From contig NZ_AP023355.1 in the NCBI RefSeq assembly GCF_016865425.1, positions 3,284,198 through 3,348,197 of the forward strand: DNA of 64,000 nt, written 5' to 3'. Of this stretch, positions 42,164-50,278 are shown piece after piece. Each line of letters begins with the position of its first letter. Within the stretch, counting starts at the first letter, position 1. The translations under genes and the position numbers were made by a program. A model generated the notes under the pieces. It made no database searches. It saw only the letters and a program-made list of their open reading frames with translations, and was not told the origin of the DNA. The DNA comes from Actinocatenispora thailandica (GTDB lineage: Bacteria > Actinomycetota > Actinomycetes > Mycobacteriales > Micromonosporaceae).

Positions 42164-42655
42164 TCAGGCGGTCACCGGCAGCAGCCGGCCGCCGGTGAGC
42201 CGGACCAGGTCGGTGGCGGTGGTGGCGAACACGGTGTGCGGGGTACCGGCGGCGGCCCACACCACCGGATAGCCGGCGAGCGCCTCGTCCACCACGGCGG
42301 GCAGCGGATGCGGGTGCCCGACCGGCGCGACTCCGCCGATCGCCTGGCCGGTGGCCGCCCGTACCTGCTCGGGCGTGGCCCGGCGCAGCGACCCACGGCC
42401 CCAGCGGCGGGCCAGCGCCTCGGTGTCGACCCGGTGCGCGCCGCTGGTCATCACCAGTACCGGTTCGTCGTCGCTGACGAACACGAGGCTGTTGGCGATC
42501 GCGCCGACCTCGCAGTCCAGCGCCGCCGCGGCCGCAGCGGCGGTGCGGGTCGAGTCGGCGAGCTGCCGGATCGTGGCGGCCACCCCGGCGGCGGCGAGCG
42601 CGTCGGCAACCAGGCGGCTTCGTTCGGGCAGGGCGGTCGGTTCGAGTCGAGTCAT
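42164..42655 (-). CDS. YbaK/ProX-type aminoacyl-tRNA deacylase-like protein
   Basis: This 163-residue single-domain protein matches the YbaK/EbsC fold: IRQLADSTRTAAAAAAALDCEVGAIANSLVF opens it, then PVLVMTSGAHRVDTEALAR and the closing GGVAPVGHPHPLPAVVDEAL, a strong family signature. Such proteins remove wrong amino acids from tRNA-Pro. The Lys usually found in the I-x-K-S/T-L stretch is Asn here (IANSL), so the substrate may differ. ATG 42655 follows GAGGTGGAG, and that ribosome site lies inside the arm of the large dyad upstream. It is divergent from an XRE-cupin regulator. Confidence 0.88.
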   Translation of the reverse strand: MTRLEPTALPERSRLVADALAAAGVAATIRQLADSTRTAAAAAAALDCEVGAIANSLVFVSDDEPVLVMTSGAHRVDTEALARRWGRGSLRRATPEQVRAATGQAIGGVAPVGHPHPLPAVVDEALAGYPVVWAAAGTPHTVFATTATDLVRLTGGRLLPVTA

Positions 42656-42657
42656 CT

Positions 42658-42699
42658 CCACCTCGCTAGTGTTTCGTATATGGAACGCTAGCGAGGTGG
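42658..42699. promoter_or_regulatory. 42-bp dyad between YbaK-like and XRE-cupin genes
   Basis: CCACCTCGCTAG (42658-42669) and CTAGCGAGGTGG (42688-42699) are perfect 12-bp arms. The 18-bp centre TGTTTCGTATATGGAACG is itself an imperfect dyad resembling XRE-cupin operators (TTTC...TATA...GAA). The left arm contains the ribosome site of the YbaK-like gene three bases from its ATG. Confidence 0.75.
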
Positions 42700-42754
42700 C
42701 TCCGATACGGTCAAGCCGGTAACGGCGGAGCGCGAGGACGATGCGGAGGCGGGC

Positions 42755-43372
42755 ATGGAGCTGGCCGAACGGGTCGGACACCGACTGCGCGCCCTACGCG
42801 AGGCGCGGAGGTTGAGCCTGTCCGCGCTGGCCCGCCGCTCCGGCATCGGCAAGGCGACGCTGTCCCGGCTGGAATCCGGCCAGCGCAACCCGACCCTCGC
42901 CACCCTCTACGCGCTCACCACCGCGCTCGACGCGCCGCTGTCGGCGGTACTGCCGGGTCCGGACGGCGACGCACCGCCGGTGTCGGGCGCCGCGGTGGAC
43001 GCCCGACTGATCGAGCGGCGGGCGGACCGGAGCCTGGTCACCGAGGCGTACCGGGTCGACATCCGGGCCGGCGCCGACCAGCGTTCCGCGGCGCACGCAC
43101 CCGGCACGTACGAGCAGCTGATCGTGCTGTCCGGGACGGTTCTGGTGGGGCCGGTGGACGCTCCGGTGCCGGTGCCCGCCGGCGGGCACCTCCGGTTCGC
43201 CGCCGACGTACCGCACCGGTACCGCTCCGCCGGTGGCACCGCACACGGCATTCTCGCCGTCCACTACCCGGTCCCGGGCGGCGGGACCGGCGCCCGGGAC
43301 GCCGCGGGCGCGCCCGCCGGCGACAAGGTTGCCGCAAACGGCGGACAGCGGCGGCGCGGCCGGCCAGACTGA
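42755..43372 (+). CDS. XRE-family regulator with cupin sensor domain
   Basis: This 205-residue regulator has an N-terminal lambda-repressor-type helix-turn-helix (LRALREARRLSLSALARRSGIGKATLSRLESGQRNPTLATLYAL, about residues 11-54) and a C-terminal cupin (about 105-170, with GTYEQLIVLSGTVLVG and HLRFAADVPHRYRSAGG). Such proteins sense small metabolites bound in the cupin. GGAGGCGGGC precedes the ATG. Its position next to the 42-bp dyad implies control of itself and the YbaK-like gene. A 35-residue basic tail follows the cupin. Confidence 0.92.
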   Translation: MELAERVGHRLRALREARRLSLSALARRSGIGKATLSRLESGQRNPTLATLYALTTALDAPLSAVLPGPDGDAPPVSGAAVDARLIERRADRSLVTEAYRVDIRAGADQRSAAHAPGTYEQLIVLSGTVLVGPVDAPVPVPAGGHLRFAADVPHRYRSAGGTAHGILAVHYPVPGGGTGARDAAGAPAGDKVAANGGQRRRGRPD

Positions 43373-43403
43373 TGCGGGAGGGCCGGCCGGAACGGGGGCG
43401 ACG

Positions 43404-43664
43404 ATGGCAATCTGCGAGGTTTGTGGCAACGACTACTGGATGGCGTTCGAGATCCGCACGCTCGGGGGCCAGACGCACGTGTTCGACTCGTTCGAGTGCG
43501 CGATCCAGCGGCTGGCGCCGATCTGCGAGCACTGCTCGTGCCGGGTGATCGGGCACGGCGTCGAGGTCGGCAGCCACCTGTACTGCTGCGCGCACTGCGC
43601 CCGCGCCGACGGCGGCGACGCGGCCGAATCGATCCGCGACACGGTCGGTGCCCACCCGGGCTGA
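43404..43664 (+). CDS. Cys-rich small metal-binding protein (metallothionein/zinc-ribbon-like)
   Basis: This 86-residue protein has ten Cys residues in paired clusters: CEVC at residues 4-7, FEC near 32, CEHCSC near 42-47 and CCAHC near 60-64, with several His. This resembles the group annotated as prokaryotic metallothionein in actinobacteria, or a double zinc ribbon. ATG 43404 has GGGGGCG just upstream. It may store or sense zinc; no partner is evident. Confidence 0.7.
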   Translation: MAICEVCGNDYWMAFEIRTLGGQTHVFDSFECAIQRLAPICEHCSCRVIGHGVEVGSHLYCCAHCARADGGDAAESIRDTVGAHPG

Positions 43665-43699
43665 CCCGCGGCGGCACCTCGTGGCACCGCGCCGGCGAG

Positions 43700-43850
43700 G
43701 TGCCCGGCCATCGAGGGGCGCCATCGGGGCACCGGGCCGGCGGGGGCACCGGGCCGGCGGGACGGCGGGCCATCGGAGCACCAGGACGGCGGAGCACCAG
43801 GGCACCGGGGCATCGGGGCACGGGGCCATCGGGGCACCGGGACGGCTGGA
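43700..43850. repeat. Degenerate GC-rich short repeats
   Basis: CATCGGGGCACCGGG and related 9-18-base pieces (GGGGCACCGGGCCGGC, GGAGCACCAGG) recur irregularly across about 150 bp between the Cys-rich gene and the convergent glycosidase. No fixed period is seen and no gene lies there. Confidence 0.5.
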
Positions 43851-43878
43851 TGCGCCGGGTGGACTGGCTCGCCGCCGG

Positions 43879-45195
43879 TCAACCGTCGGCGAGCCAGTCC
43901 AGGGTGACCGCGGCGGTCCAGGACTGGTTCGGTGAGCCGAGCGGCTCGCCGGTGAACGGCTCGACGTACTCGGCGAACCCGGCGGTACCGACCTGGTCGA
44001 GCGATGCCGCCCGCAGCGCGGTGGCCGCGCCGTCGCGGCCGGCCGCGACGAGCGAGCGCCACAGCAGCCAGCTGATCACCGGCCAGCTCGGGCCCCGCCA
44101 GTACGTGCGGGGCGCGAACGCGGGGTCGGCCGGGCTGGTGGACGGCGGTACCGGCCAGCGCAGCCGGTCGTCCCCGAGGAACCGCGGCGAGGCGAGTTCG
44201 GCGACCAGCTCCGGCAGCCGGTCGCCACCGGCGACCAACCCGGCGAAACCGGCGACCGAGCGCACCGCCACCGGGCTGCCGGCGCGCACATCGAGGTCCA
44301 GGCACAACCGCAGGCCGGGGTCGTAGCGGGCGTCGACGGCGGCCCGGCCCCGGTCGCGCCAGCCGGCGATGAGCGCCCGGTCGGCCGCCGGAGCGCCGAT
44401 CCGCGCGGCGAGGCGGCCCAGCGCGTCGTTGGCGGCGACCAGGATCGCGCTGAACAGCACGTCCTTGACGACGAACGGATGCGTCGCCGCGATCCTGCCG
44501 TCGTCGTAGCCGGCCCGCCGGAGCAGCTCCACCAGCCACAGGTAGCGGTCGTACTCCGCGTCGCTCGGGCGTTGCGCCCGGTCCGCGACGTGTCCGGTGT
44601 CGCGCCGCCGGTACGGGGGCAGGTCGCCGACCGCCACCCGGGCCAGCGCCGCGTCGAACCGCGGCGAGTTGTCGGTGCCGGACTCCCAGGGGTGGTAGAT
44701 GCTGACCAGCCCGCTGTCCTGCGGGTCGCGCTCGGTGGCCAGGTAGCGGTGCCAGGCCAGCACCTTCGGGTACAGCTCGGCCAGCGCCGCCTCGACCCGC
44801 TCGACGTCGGCGCCGCCGGCCGCGTCGGCGACGGCGGCGATCCGCGCCAGGGCGAGCGCGTGCACCGGCGGCTGGCAGATCCCGGAGGTGGGTCGGTCCG
44901 GCGCGGCGGCGGCCACCCGGGTGCCCCAGCGGGCCGGATCGGGAAAGTACGCCTCGGCGGCGGCCGCCGGGTCGAACACGATGTGCGGCACCATCCCGTT
45001 CGCCCACTGGCCGGCGAACAGGCTGCGCAGCTCGGTCAGCGCCCGCGGCACCGACAGGTGCGCCCAGCCGACCGCGACGAACGCCGAGTCCCAGCTCCAC
45101 TGGTGCGGGTACAGCCGGGGCGCCGCCCGGGTCCAGCCGCCCGCGTCGTTGCCGGCCAGTACCGCCGCCGCCGCGGACCACAGCCGCTCGTCCAC
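43879..45195 (-). CDS. GH63-like glycosidase (mannosyl/glucosylglycerate hydrolase or debranching type)
   Basis: This 438-residue cytoplasmic (alpha/alpha)6-barrel enzyme matches the MGGH/GH63 group: YPHQWSWDSAFVAVGWAHL (with the substrate-binding Trp-Asp), QWANGMVPHIVF, GICQPPVHALAL, YHPWESGTDNSPRFD (catalytic acid region) and FAPRTYWRGPSWPVISWLLW. Such enzymes release glucose or mannose from glycerate-linked compatible solutes or small alpha-glucosides. GTG 45195 is chosen as it follows GAGGGGG and begins the conserved part. It stands alone. Confidence 0.88.
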   Translation of the reverse strand: MDERLWSAAAAVLAGNDAGGWTRAAPRLYPHQWSWDSAFVAVGWAHLSVPRALTELRSLFAGQWANGMVPHIVFDPAAAAEAYFPDPARWGTRVAAAAPDRPTSGICQPPVHALALARIAAVADAAGGADVERVEAALAELYPKVLAWHRYLATERDPQDSGLVSIYHPWESGTDNSPRFDAALARVAVGDLPPYRRRDTGHVADRAQRPSDAEYDRYLWLVELLRRAGYDDGRIAATHPFVVKDVLFSAILVAANDALGRLAARIGAPAADRALIAGWRDRGRAAVDARYDPGLRLCLDLDVRAGSPVAVRSVAGFAGLVAGGDRLPELVAELASPRFLGDDRLRWPVPPSTSPADPAFAPRTYWRGPSWPVISWLLWRSLVAAGRDGAATALRAASLDQVGTAGFAEYVEPFTGEPLGSPNQSWTAAVTLDWLADG

Positions 45196-45385
45196 TCCGC
45201 CCCCTCGATCGCTCGTACCCCACCTCGACCGCACCACCGGCCCACGCCCCACCACCCCGCCGGCCCGCCGCCGATCCCGCCAGCCCGTTACCGCGGCCGG
45301 TCCGCCCCGCCCGTGCGCCGGCCACCGTCCGATCCCGCCGGCCCGCCCCTACCGGTTCGCCGGGCCGGGCGAACCGGCCGCCGGT

Positions 45386-46021
45386 TCAGGCGTCCGCGAA
45401 GTCGCTGCCGGTTTCGGCGAGCGAGCCGGTACCGGCGGTCTGCTCGGCGACGAGGGTGCGCAGCGCGTCGACCCGCTCCGGCGGTACCGCGAGGGCCAGC
45501 CGCACGCCGTCGGCGGTGTAGTCGACGGCGCGCACCGCCGCCGGGTCGGCGGCCCGGACCGCGTGCTCCAGCCCGCCGGCGTGCGCGTGGTCGGCGGCGA
45601 CCGCGAGCAGCGTGACCGGCCGGCGTACCAGCACGCCCGCGGACTCGATCGCGCCGGTCACGGCGGCACGGTACGCCCGCGCGAGGCCGCCGGTGCCGAG
45701 CAGCACTCCGCCGAACCAGCGGGTCACCACGGCGACGACGTCGGTCAGCTCCGCGCCGTGCAGCGCGGCGAGCATCGGCGCCCCGGCGGTACCGGCCGGT
45801 TCGCCGTCGTCGTGGGAGCGCTGCAGCGCGCCGGCCGGTCCGAGCACGTATGCGCTGCAGTGGTGCCGGGCGTCCCAGTGCGCCCGGCGGACCTGCGCGA
45901 TGACCGTCCGCGCGGCGTCCTCGTCGGCGACCCGGCGCAGCGTGCACCGAAACAGTGATCGCTTCACCTCGATGTCGTGCTCGACATCGGCCGCGACGGT
46001 CCGGAACCCGACCGTCGTCAC
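45386..46021 (-). CDS. YigZ/IMPACT-family protein (UPF0029)
   Basis: This 211-residue protein has the YigZ N-domain with EVKRSLFRCTLRRVADEDAA, HWDARHHCSAYVLG, DDGEPAGTAGAPML and the signature VVTRWFGGVLLGTGGLARAYRAA, followed by a DUF1949-like C-domain. Family members bind nucleic acid or ribosomes; the molecular role is not settled. GTG 46021 follows GAAGGGGGAGG. Confidence 0.93.
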   Translation of the reverse strand: MTTVGFRTVAADVEHDIEVKRSLFRCTLRRVADEDAARTVIAQVRRAHWDARHHCSAYVLGPAGALQRSHDDGEPAGTAGAPMLAALHGAELTDVVAVVTRWFGGVLLGTGGLARAYRAAVTGAIESAGVLVRRPVTLLAVAADHAHAGGLEHAVRAADPAAVRAVDYTADGVRLALAVPPERVDALRTLVAEQTAGTGSLAETGSDFADA

Positions 46022-46281
46022 GCCTCCCCCTTCGTCGTGACCCCAGACTAGCGGCGGACCGGGGCGATCCACGGCGGCGACCCGGCGGCCGGGTATCGAC
46101 CGGTTCGCGCTGATCGGCCACCCCGATGTGTGGACCGCGGGCACCGATCGGCGCGATCGGCCGCGCGGGCCCGATGAGTTCTCGATGATGCACTCGTCAA
46201 CACCGGCAGACGTCGCCCGCGGCACCCGACGCACCGGACGTCGGAGGCGCCGGCACCGTGGCACGAAGGGAAGGCACGCTG

Positions 46282-47052
46282 ATGACCACCCGTACGACGC
46301 CGCCGAACGGCGCACCGTGCTGGCTCGACCTGTCCACCACCGACGAGGCGGCGAGCCGACGCTTCTACACCGGACTGTTCGGCTGGCACGCGAACGAACC
46401 GGTCGCCGAGTTCGGCGGCTACAGCACCTTCGACCGCAACGGCGCACCGGTCGCCGGCCTGATGCCGGCGCAGGGGGACAACGCCGGCCACGACGGCTGG
46501 GGCATCTACCTCGCCGCCGAGGACGCGGCAGCGACCCTGGACGCTGCGGCGAGCAACGGCGGTACGGTCGCCTCGCCGGCGATGCGGGTCGCCGAGCTCG
46601 GCACGATGGGTCTGGTCACCGACCCGGACGGGGCCCTGATCGGGGTCTGGCAGCCGGAGCAGCACCAGGGTTTCGTCGAGTACGCCGTGGACGGCGCGCC
46701 GGGTTGGTTCGAGTTGCACACCGACCGGTACCAGGACGTGCTCGACTTCTACCGCACGGTGTTCGGCTGGGACACCGCGACCGAGTCGGACACCCCGCAG
46801 TTCCGGTACACGACGATGCGCAACGGCGAGGAACAGCTCGCCGGCGTGATGGACGGCAGCGGCATGCCGGATGCGGACAAGGGCTGGTCGGTCTACTTCG
46901 CCGCCGACGACGTGGACGCCACCGGGGCCCGCGCGGTCGAGCTCGGGGCACGCCTGGTGCGGCCGGCCGAGGACACCCCGTACGGGCGGCTCGCGGTGCT
47001 GGACGACCCGAACGGCGCCCGATTCAAGCTGGTGGGACCGAACAACGGGTGA
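46282..47052 (+). CDS. VOC-family protein with two glyoxalase domains
   Basis: This 256-residue protein is a tandem of two VOC domains: CWLDLSTTDEAASRRFYTGLFGW starts the first and GWFELHTDRYQDVLDFYRTVFGW the second (about residue 140). It resembles the Cfp30B/27-kDa antigen group of actinobacteria; the reaction is unknown. ATG 46282 has AAGG upstream. It is followed at 136 bases by the L31 gene. Confidence 0.9.
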   Translation: MTTRTTPPNGAPCWLDLSTTDEAASRRFYTGLFGWHANEPVAEFGGYSTFDRNGAPVAGLMPAQGDNAGHDGWGIYLAAEDAAATLDAAASNGGTVASPAMRVAELGTMGLVTDPDGALIGVWQPEQHQGFVEYAVDGAPGWFELHTDRYQDVLDFYRTVFGWDTATESDTPQFRYTTMRNGEEQLAGVMDGSGMPDADKGWSVYFAADDVDATGARAVELGARLVRPAEDTPYGRLAVLDDPNGARFKLVGPNNG

Positions 47053-47187
47053 GCCGGTGGCTGGCCCGGCGCGGCACCGCCGGGTCAGCCGTACGGCGGG
47101 ATCCCGGCCCCGGCGAGCATGGCGAGGCGGCCAGCGGGCACCCGGAGCGGAGTACCGAAAGATGTCCCGCACGGAGGGCGAAACGCC

Positions 47188-47451
47188 ATGAAACCCGGCA
47201 TCCACCCTGATTATCACCCGGTGGTGTACCAGGACCGCAGCACCGGTGAAAGCTTCCTGACCCGCTCCACCGAGACCTCCGAGCAGACCGTCGAGTGGTC
47301 CGACGGGAACACCTACCCGCTGGTCGTGGTCGACATCAGCGCGGCATCCCATCCGTTCTGGACCGGACAGCGCCGGGTGCTCGACACCGCCGGCCAGGTG
47401 GAGAAGTTCCGCCGCCGCTACGGCGACCGCGCCACCCGGCGCACGAGCTGA
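47188..47451 (+). CDS. rpmE2: 50S ribosomal protein L31 type B (zinc-independent)
   Basis: This 87-residue protein is L31 by [40 protein letters not shown] and [11 protein letters not shown]. It has no Cys, so it is the type B form, which replaces zinc-binding L31 when zinc is scarce. The start has GGAGGG upstream. In other actinobacteria such genes are under Zur control, but I see no Zur-like AT-rich palindrome in the 135 bases upstream. Confidence 0.96.
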   Translation: MKPGIHPDYHPVVYQDRSTGESFLTRSTETSEQTVEWSDGNTYPLVVVDISAASHPFWTGQRRVLDTAGQVEKFRRRYGDRATRRTS

Positions 47452-47543
47452 TCCGGCGGCCCCCGAACGGCCTCCGTGCGGGTCGGCACGTGGCCCGGCC
47501 GCGGATCCCGCAGCGGGGTGCGCGACACAGCTAGCCTGCCGCC

Positions 47544-49087
47544 ATGGACTCACCGGCGGCCAACCAGACCCTGTCCGCCAGCGCGGCGGGCGCCGATCTC
47601 GACCAGCTCGTCGAGACGCTGACCGACACCCACCCGGACGCGTACCGCGGGTTCGGCGGCGCCGTCGCGTTCTGGCGGGCGGTCGACGAGACGCGGGCGG
47701 CCATCCCGGCGTCCGGCCTGACCGTCACCGACCTGTACGGGCACCTGGCCCGGCTCGCCGCCGGCGTGCGGGACGCGCACACCGCCGTGTTCCCGCCCGG
47801 GCGCCGGTCGTTCACCGACACCTCGGCACCCCGGTACGGGATCGACTGGGACGTGGTGGACGGCGCGCTCGTCGTCGGCGCCGTGCACACCGCTGGTCAC
47901 CGGCCGCTGCTCGGCGCCCGGCTGCGCGCCGTCGACGGCGTCGCGTTCGGCGAGCTGGTCGAGCGGATGCGGCGGCTGCGCGGGTACGACAACGAGCACG
48001 GCAACCTGGTGCATCCCGCTCAGGCGCTGGACGACCGGTCGGGGCCACGCTGTTGACCGGCGCCGCGGACCGGCGCCGGGTCGAGCTGACCGCCGCGGGC
48101 GGACCGGCCGAGGCGGCACTGACGCCGTGGCGGCCGGTGCCAGCCGATCGGCTGGCACCGGCGTCGCGGCTGCGGCTGCCGGAGCTGGGGCCGACCGGGA
48201 TCGCGACGGCGCTGCTGGGCACCGTCGGCTACCTACGACTCGGCGAGCTGCTGGGCTACCGGGAGGCCTTCGAGACCGCCCGGGCGAGCGGCGTCGGCTG
48301 GGTGCTCGGCGAGCGCCTGGACGCGGCGCTGGAGCGGCTGGGCGTGACCCGTGCGCCGGCGACGGTGGACGAGCGGATCGCGCTCGTGCCATCAGCGAGC
48401 GACGCGGTCGCGGGGCTGCTCGAGCGGCTGCGCGCCGCGGGCGGCGACCGGCTGGTGGTCGACCTGCGGCACTGCCCGGGCGGCAACTCGATCATCGGCG
48501 AAATCCTCGCCGCCCTGCTGTACGGAGTGCAGGCGGTGCTCGACGGCGACGAGGGCTACCAGGTGCCGCGGCACTCCCCGCAGTACTTCGAGCACTACCG
48601 CGGCAGCGACGCCGCACCGGGTTACGACTTCGGCGACGAGCGCGCCTGGCGCGCGACCCGAACCGACCCGCGCCGCCGCCGCGAGCTGCGCCGGGACGCG
48701 CTGGCCGAGCTGCGCGGCGAGCTGCCCGCCCTCGACCGGCAGCTCGCCGCCGCGGACACCCTGCCGTCGCCGCGGGTGGCGGTGGTGGTGGACGCGTTCA
48801 CGTTCTCGGCCGGGTTCGACGTGCTGCTCGCACTGCGCCGGCATGGCGCGACCGTGGTCGGGACCGCACCGGCTCAGGCGGCGAACTGCTTCATCGACAT
48901 CCTGCCGTTCCAGCTGGAACGTTCCGGACTGCGCGGCATGGTGTCGTTCAAGTGGTCGGTCGCGCTACCGGGCGATGCGGACGACGGCACCCTTCTCCAC
49001 CCGGACGTGACGCTCACCAGCAGCGAGTACGACACCGACGCGAACGCCGCGGTGCTGCTGGCGTTACGGGAGCTCGACGACGGGTGA
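47544..49087 (+). pseudogene. S41-family peptidase, interrupted by a frameshift
   Basis: Two overlapping frames together give one S41 peptidase of about 515 residues. The first (47544-48056, 170 residues) carries the N-terminal cap (DLYGHLARLAAGVRDAHTAVFPPG) and stops soon after NEHGNLVHPAQALDD. The second (open upstream of a TTG at 48053) continues with VGATLL and contains the protease core: DRLVVDLRHCPGGNS, VAVVVDAFTFSAGFDVLLALRRHGA (catalytic Ser region) and PDVTLTSSEYD. One base appears to be missing between about 48030 and 48045. It is either an inactivated gene or a sequence error. TAGCCT six bases before the ATG suggests a leaderless promoter. Confidence 0.75.
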
Positions 49088-49090
49088 CGG

Positions 49091-49116
49091 CCGTACTGGG
49101 GCTGGCCCCAGTACGG
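49091..49116. promoter_or_regulatory. 26-bp palindrome upstream of fatty acid desaturase
   Basis: CCGTACTGGGGC-TG-GCCCCAGTACGG has perfect 12-bp arms and a 2-base centre. It starts three bases after the peptidase stop and about 80 bases before the desaturase start. It may be an operator for the desaturase or a terminator for the peptidase gene. Confidence 0.6.
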
Positions 49117-49196
49117 ATTCGGGTGCATACGGCAGTGTGTGGGCATCGTGGCTCCCGCAGCCTGGAGGGGTTCTCCCCCACCAGTCAGGAGCTGCG

Positions 49197-50222
49197 ATGT
49201 CCGTACCGACCACCGTCCGACACGGCACCGGCACCGGCAGCGACTACGCGGAGCTGTCCCGGCGCATCGCCGCGGCCGGGCTGCTGGCCCGCCGGCCCGG
49301 GTACCAGGTGCTCGCCCTCGGTTCCACCGCCGCCCTGTACGTCGGGGCCTGGCTGGTGTTCGCGCTGGTCGGCGACTCGTGGTGGCAGCTGGGTACGGCG
49401 GTGCTGCTCGCGGTGGCGTTCACCCAGGTGGGGTTCGTCGGGCACGAGGTGGCGCACCGGCAGGTGGTCTCGTCGCGGCGCAGCGCCGATCGGATCGGGC
49501 TGATCGCGGGCAACCTGCTGATCGGACTCGGGCACGGATGGTGGGCGGACAAGCACACCCGGCACCACGCGCATCCCAACCAGGTCGGGGCCGACCCGGA
49601 CGTGGCCGCCGGCGCGGTGCGGTGGACCGAGAAGCAGGCCGAGGACACCTCCGGCGTGCAGCGGTTCGTGACCCGCTGGCAGGGGGTGTTGTTCCTGCCG
49701 ATGCTGACGCTGGAAGGCCTCAACCTGCACGTGGCCGGGTTCCGTTCGGCGTTCGGCGGCAAGGTTCGCCGGCCGGTGCTGGAGGGCGTGCTGCTCGGAC
49801 TGCACGTGGTGGGTTACGTCGGTGTCGCGTTCACCGTGCTGTCACCGGGCAAGGCCATCGCGTTCCTGGCGCTGCACCAGGCACTGTTCGGTGTCTACAT
49901 GGGACTGTCGTTCGCGCCCAACCACAAGGGCATGCCGGTGCTCGGCCCGGACGTCAAGCTCGACTTCCTGCGCCGCCAGGTGCTCACCTCCCGCAACGTT
50001 CGGGGCGGGCCGGTCACCGACTGGCTGCTCGGCGGCCTCAACTACCAGATCGAGCATCACCTGTTCCCGTCGATGCCGCGACCCGCGTTGCGCCGGGCGC
50101 AACCGATCGTCGCCGCCTACTGCGCCGAGCTGGGTGTCGACTACGAGCAGGAGTCGCTGCCCCGCTCGTACGCCAGGGCGTTCCAGGCGCTGCACGAGGT
50201 GGGTCGCCCGCTGCGCTCTTGA
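49197..50222 (+). CDS. Membrane fatty acid desaturase
   Basis: This 341-residue di-iron membrane enzyme has the three His boxes: GHEVAH (His83, His87), DKHTRHHAH (residues 119-126) and QIEHHLFP near the C-terminus, with four helices in two pairs. It introduces a double bond into acyl chains, probably in response to cold or membrane stress. ATG 49197 has AGGAG upstream and follows a 26-bp palindrome. The electron donor is not encoded nearby. Confidence 0.93.
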   Translation: MSVPTTVRHGTGTGSDYAELSRRIAAAGLLARRPGYQVLALGSTAALYVGAWLVFALVGDSWWQLGTAVLLAVAFTQVGFVGHEVAHRQVVSSRRSADRIGLIAGNLLIGLGHGWWADKHTRHHAHPNQVGADPDVAAGAVRWTEKQAEDTSGVQRFVTRWQGVLFLPMLTLEGLNLHVAGFRSAFGGKVRRPVLEGVLLGLHVVGYVGVAFTVLSPGKAIAFLALHQALFGVYMGLSFAPNHKGMPVLGPDVKLDFLRRQVLTSRNVRGGPVTDWLLGGLNYQIEHHLFPSMPRPALRRAQPIVAAYCAELGVDYEQESLPRSYARAFQALHEVGRPLRS

Positions 50223-50278
50223 CACCGCCGCCGGCGGCCTGAAAGCGTTGCCGCAGCAGGCATCTGGGGGTGGCGCGA

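Noticed and set aside
43700-43850. Protein-coding gene in the degenerate repeats
   Set aside because: Frames are simple-sequence products of the repeats without start signals.
47053-47187. Zur box upstream of L31
   Set aside because: No AT-rich palindrome of the expected form in this stretch.
47544-49087. Programmed -1 frameshift in the S41 peptidase
   Set aside because: No slippery heptamer or downstream stem-loop evident at the junction; other S41 peptidases are not known to need it.
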